Shown: positions 63,787-64,000 of the stretch, piece after piece | Layout of the letters: each line of letters starts with the position of its first letter | Position numbering within the stretch: the first letter of the stretch is position 1 | Origin: Sphingobium sp. 15-1 | GTDB lineage: Bacteria > Pseudomonadota > Alphaproteobacteria > Sphingomonadales > Sphingomonadaceae | Direction of reading: 5' to 3' | DNA: 64,000 nt | NCBI RefSeq assembly: GCF_013375535.1 | Contig: NZ_JABXJG010000003.1 | Coordinates: 682,001 to 746,000 of the forward strand | The notes under the pieces: generated by a model | What the model was told of the DNA's origin: nothing | The model's database searches: none | Seen by the model: the letters and a program-made list of their open reading frames with translations, nothing else | Translations under genes and position numbers: made by a program

Positions 63787-64000
63787 AGGGTTGTCCCGTC
63801 CGTCGTTCGCTAAGCATCCGCCCAATCCGGCGGCGGAAATTATAGCGACCTGCACGGCCTATGCGATATTATCTAATTAACTACCTTTTTTTGCATAACT
63901 TTGACAACAAAATCCAAACGCCATATCGTGACGAGAATGGCACGTCGCAGTCGATCAAACCTAAGCCCGATCACTCCCGCTACCTGTATGCAGCGCAAGC

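Overview
The window looks like a high-GC alphaproteobacterial replicon, most likely from a sphingomonad (Sphingobium, Novosphingobium or Sphingomonas). The grounds are two large TonB receptors beside catabolic or glycan genes, an element matching IS6100, and the dense mix of SDR, acyl-CoA and flavin-monooxygenase genes usual in that group. A virB1-type gene, Tn3 remnants and several IS fragments suggest a plasmid or genomic island. This placement rests on gene content and remembered family features, not on a search.

Layout. 0-3.8 kb: thioredoxin 2, a MmyB-type regulator divergent from an epimerase-like SDR, an intact parDE pair and a collapsed second parDE. 3.8-38.9 kb: a large catabolic cluster with two acyl-CoA dehydrogenases, an enoyl-CoA hydratase, a Baeyer-Villiger monooxygenase, a CoA ligase, a decayed RibBA paralogue, a flavin reductase, LysR and TetR regulators, two SMP-30 lactonases, a BKACE enzyme, several SDRs, two luciferase-like monooxygenases, a ferredoxin and a P450, an amidohydrolase, an HpcH-type aldolase, cupin, ABM and EthD proteins, two MFS transporters (one with a stop codon in its first helix), a TonB receptor and a zinc alcohol dehydrogenase. 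38.9-51.4 kb: a stress and hypothetical-gene block (Crp/Fnr regulator, YflT-like protein, catalase KatE, hemerythrin, esterase, transglutaminase, antiporter) bracketed by two direct copies of a ~188-bp repeat. 51.4-54.2 kb: a truncated IS3 element inserted in a truncated IS110 element, another parDE, and an integrase fragment. 54.3-60.1 kb: a fructan operon (TonB receptor, fructokinase, sugar porter, GH32) whose receptor is cut by IS6100. 60.1-64 kb: Tn3 remnants, a frameshifted virB1, a resolvase-like gene and two XRE regulators.

The most interesting signal is a 14-bp palindrome (best copy TAGTTGATCAACTA, 14998-15011). Related copies lie in front of nearly every transcription unit of the catabolic cluster and directly upstream of the TetR gene. 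I infer a single TetR-controlled regulon for uptake and breakdown of one hydrophobic cyclic compound. A workable order is TonB receptor and MFS uptake, P450 or luciferase-like oxygenation, SDR oxidation to a ketone, Baeyer-Villiger oxidation to a lactone or ester, lactonase opening, CoA activation, beta-oxidation by a possibly heteromeric acyl-CoA dehydrogenase, and C-C cleavage by BKACE or the aldolase. The substrate cannot be read from the sequence.

The right end carries many single-base frameshifts in otherwise well-conserved mobile genes. These may be true decay or sequence error.
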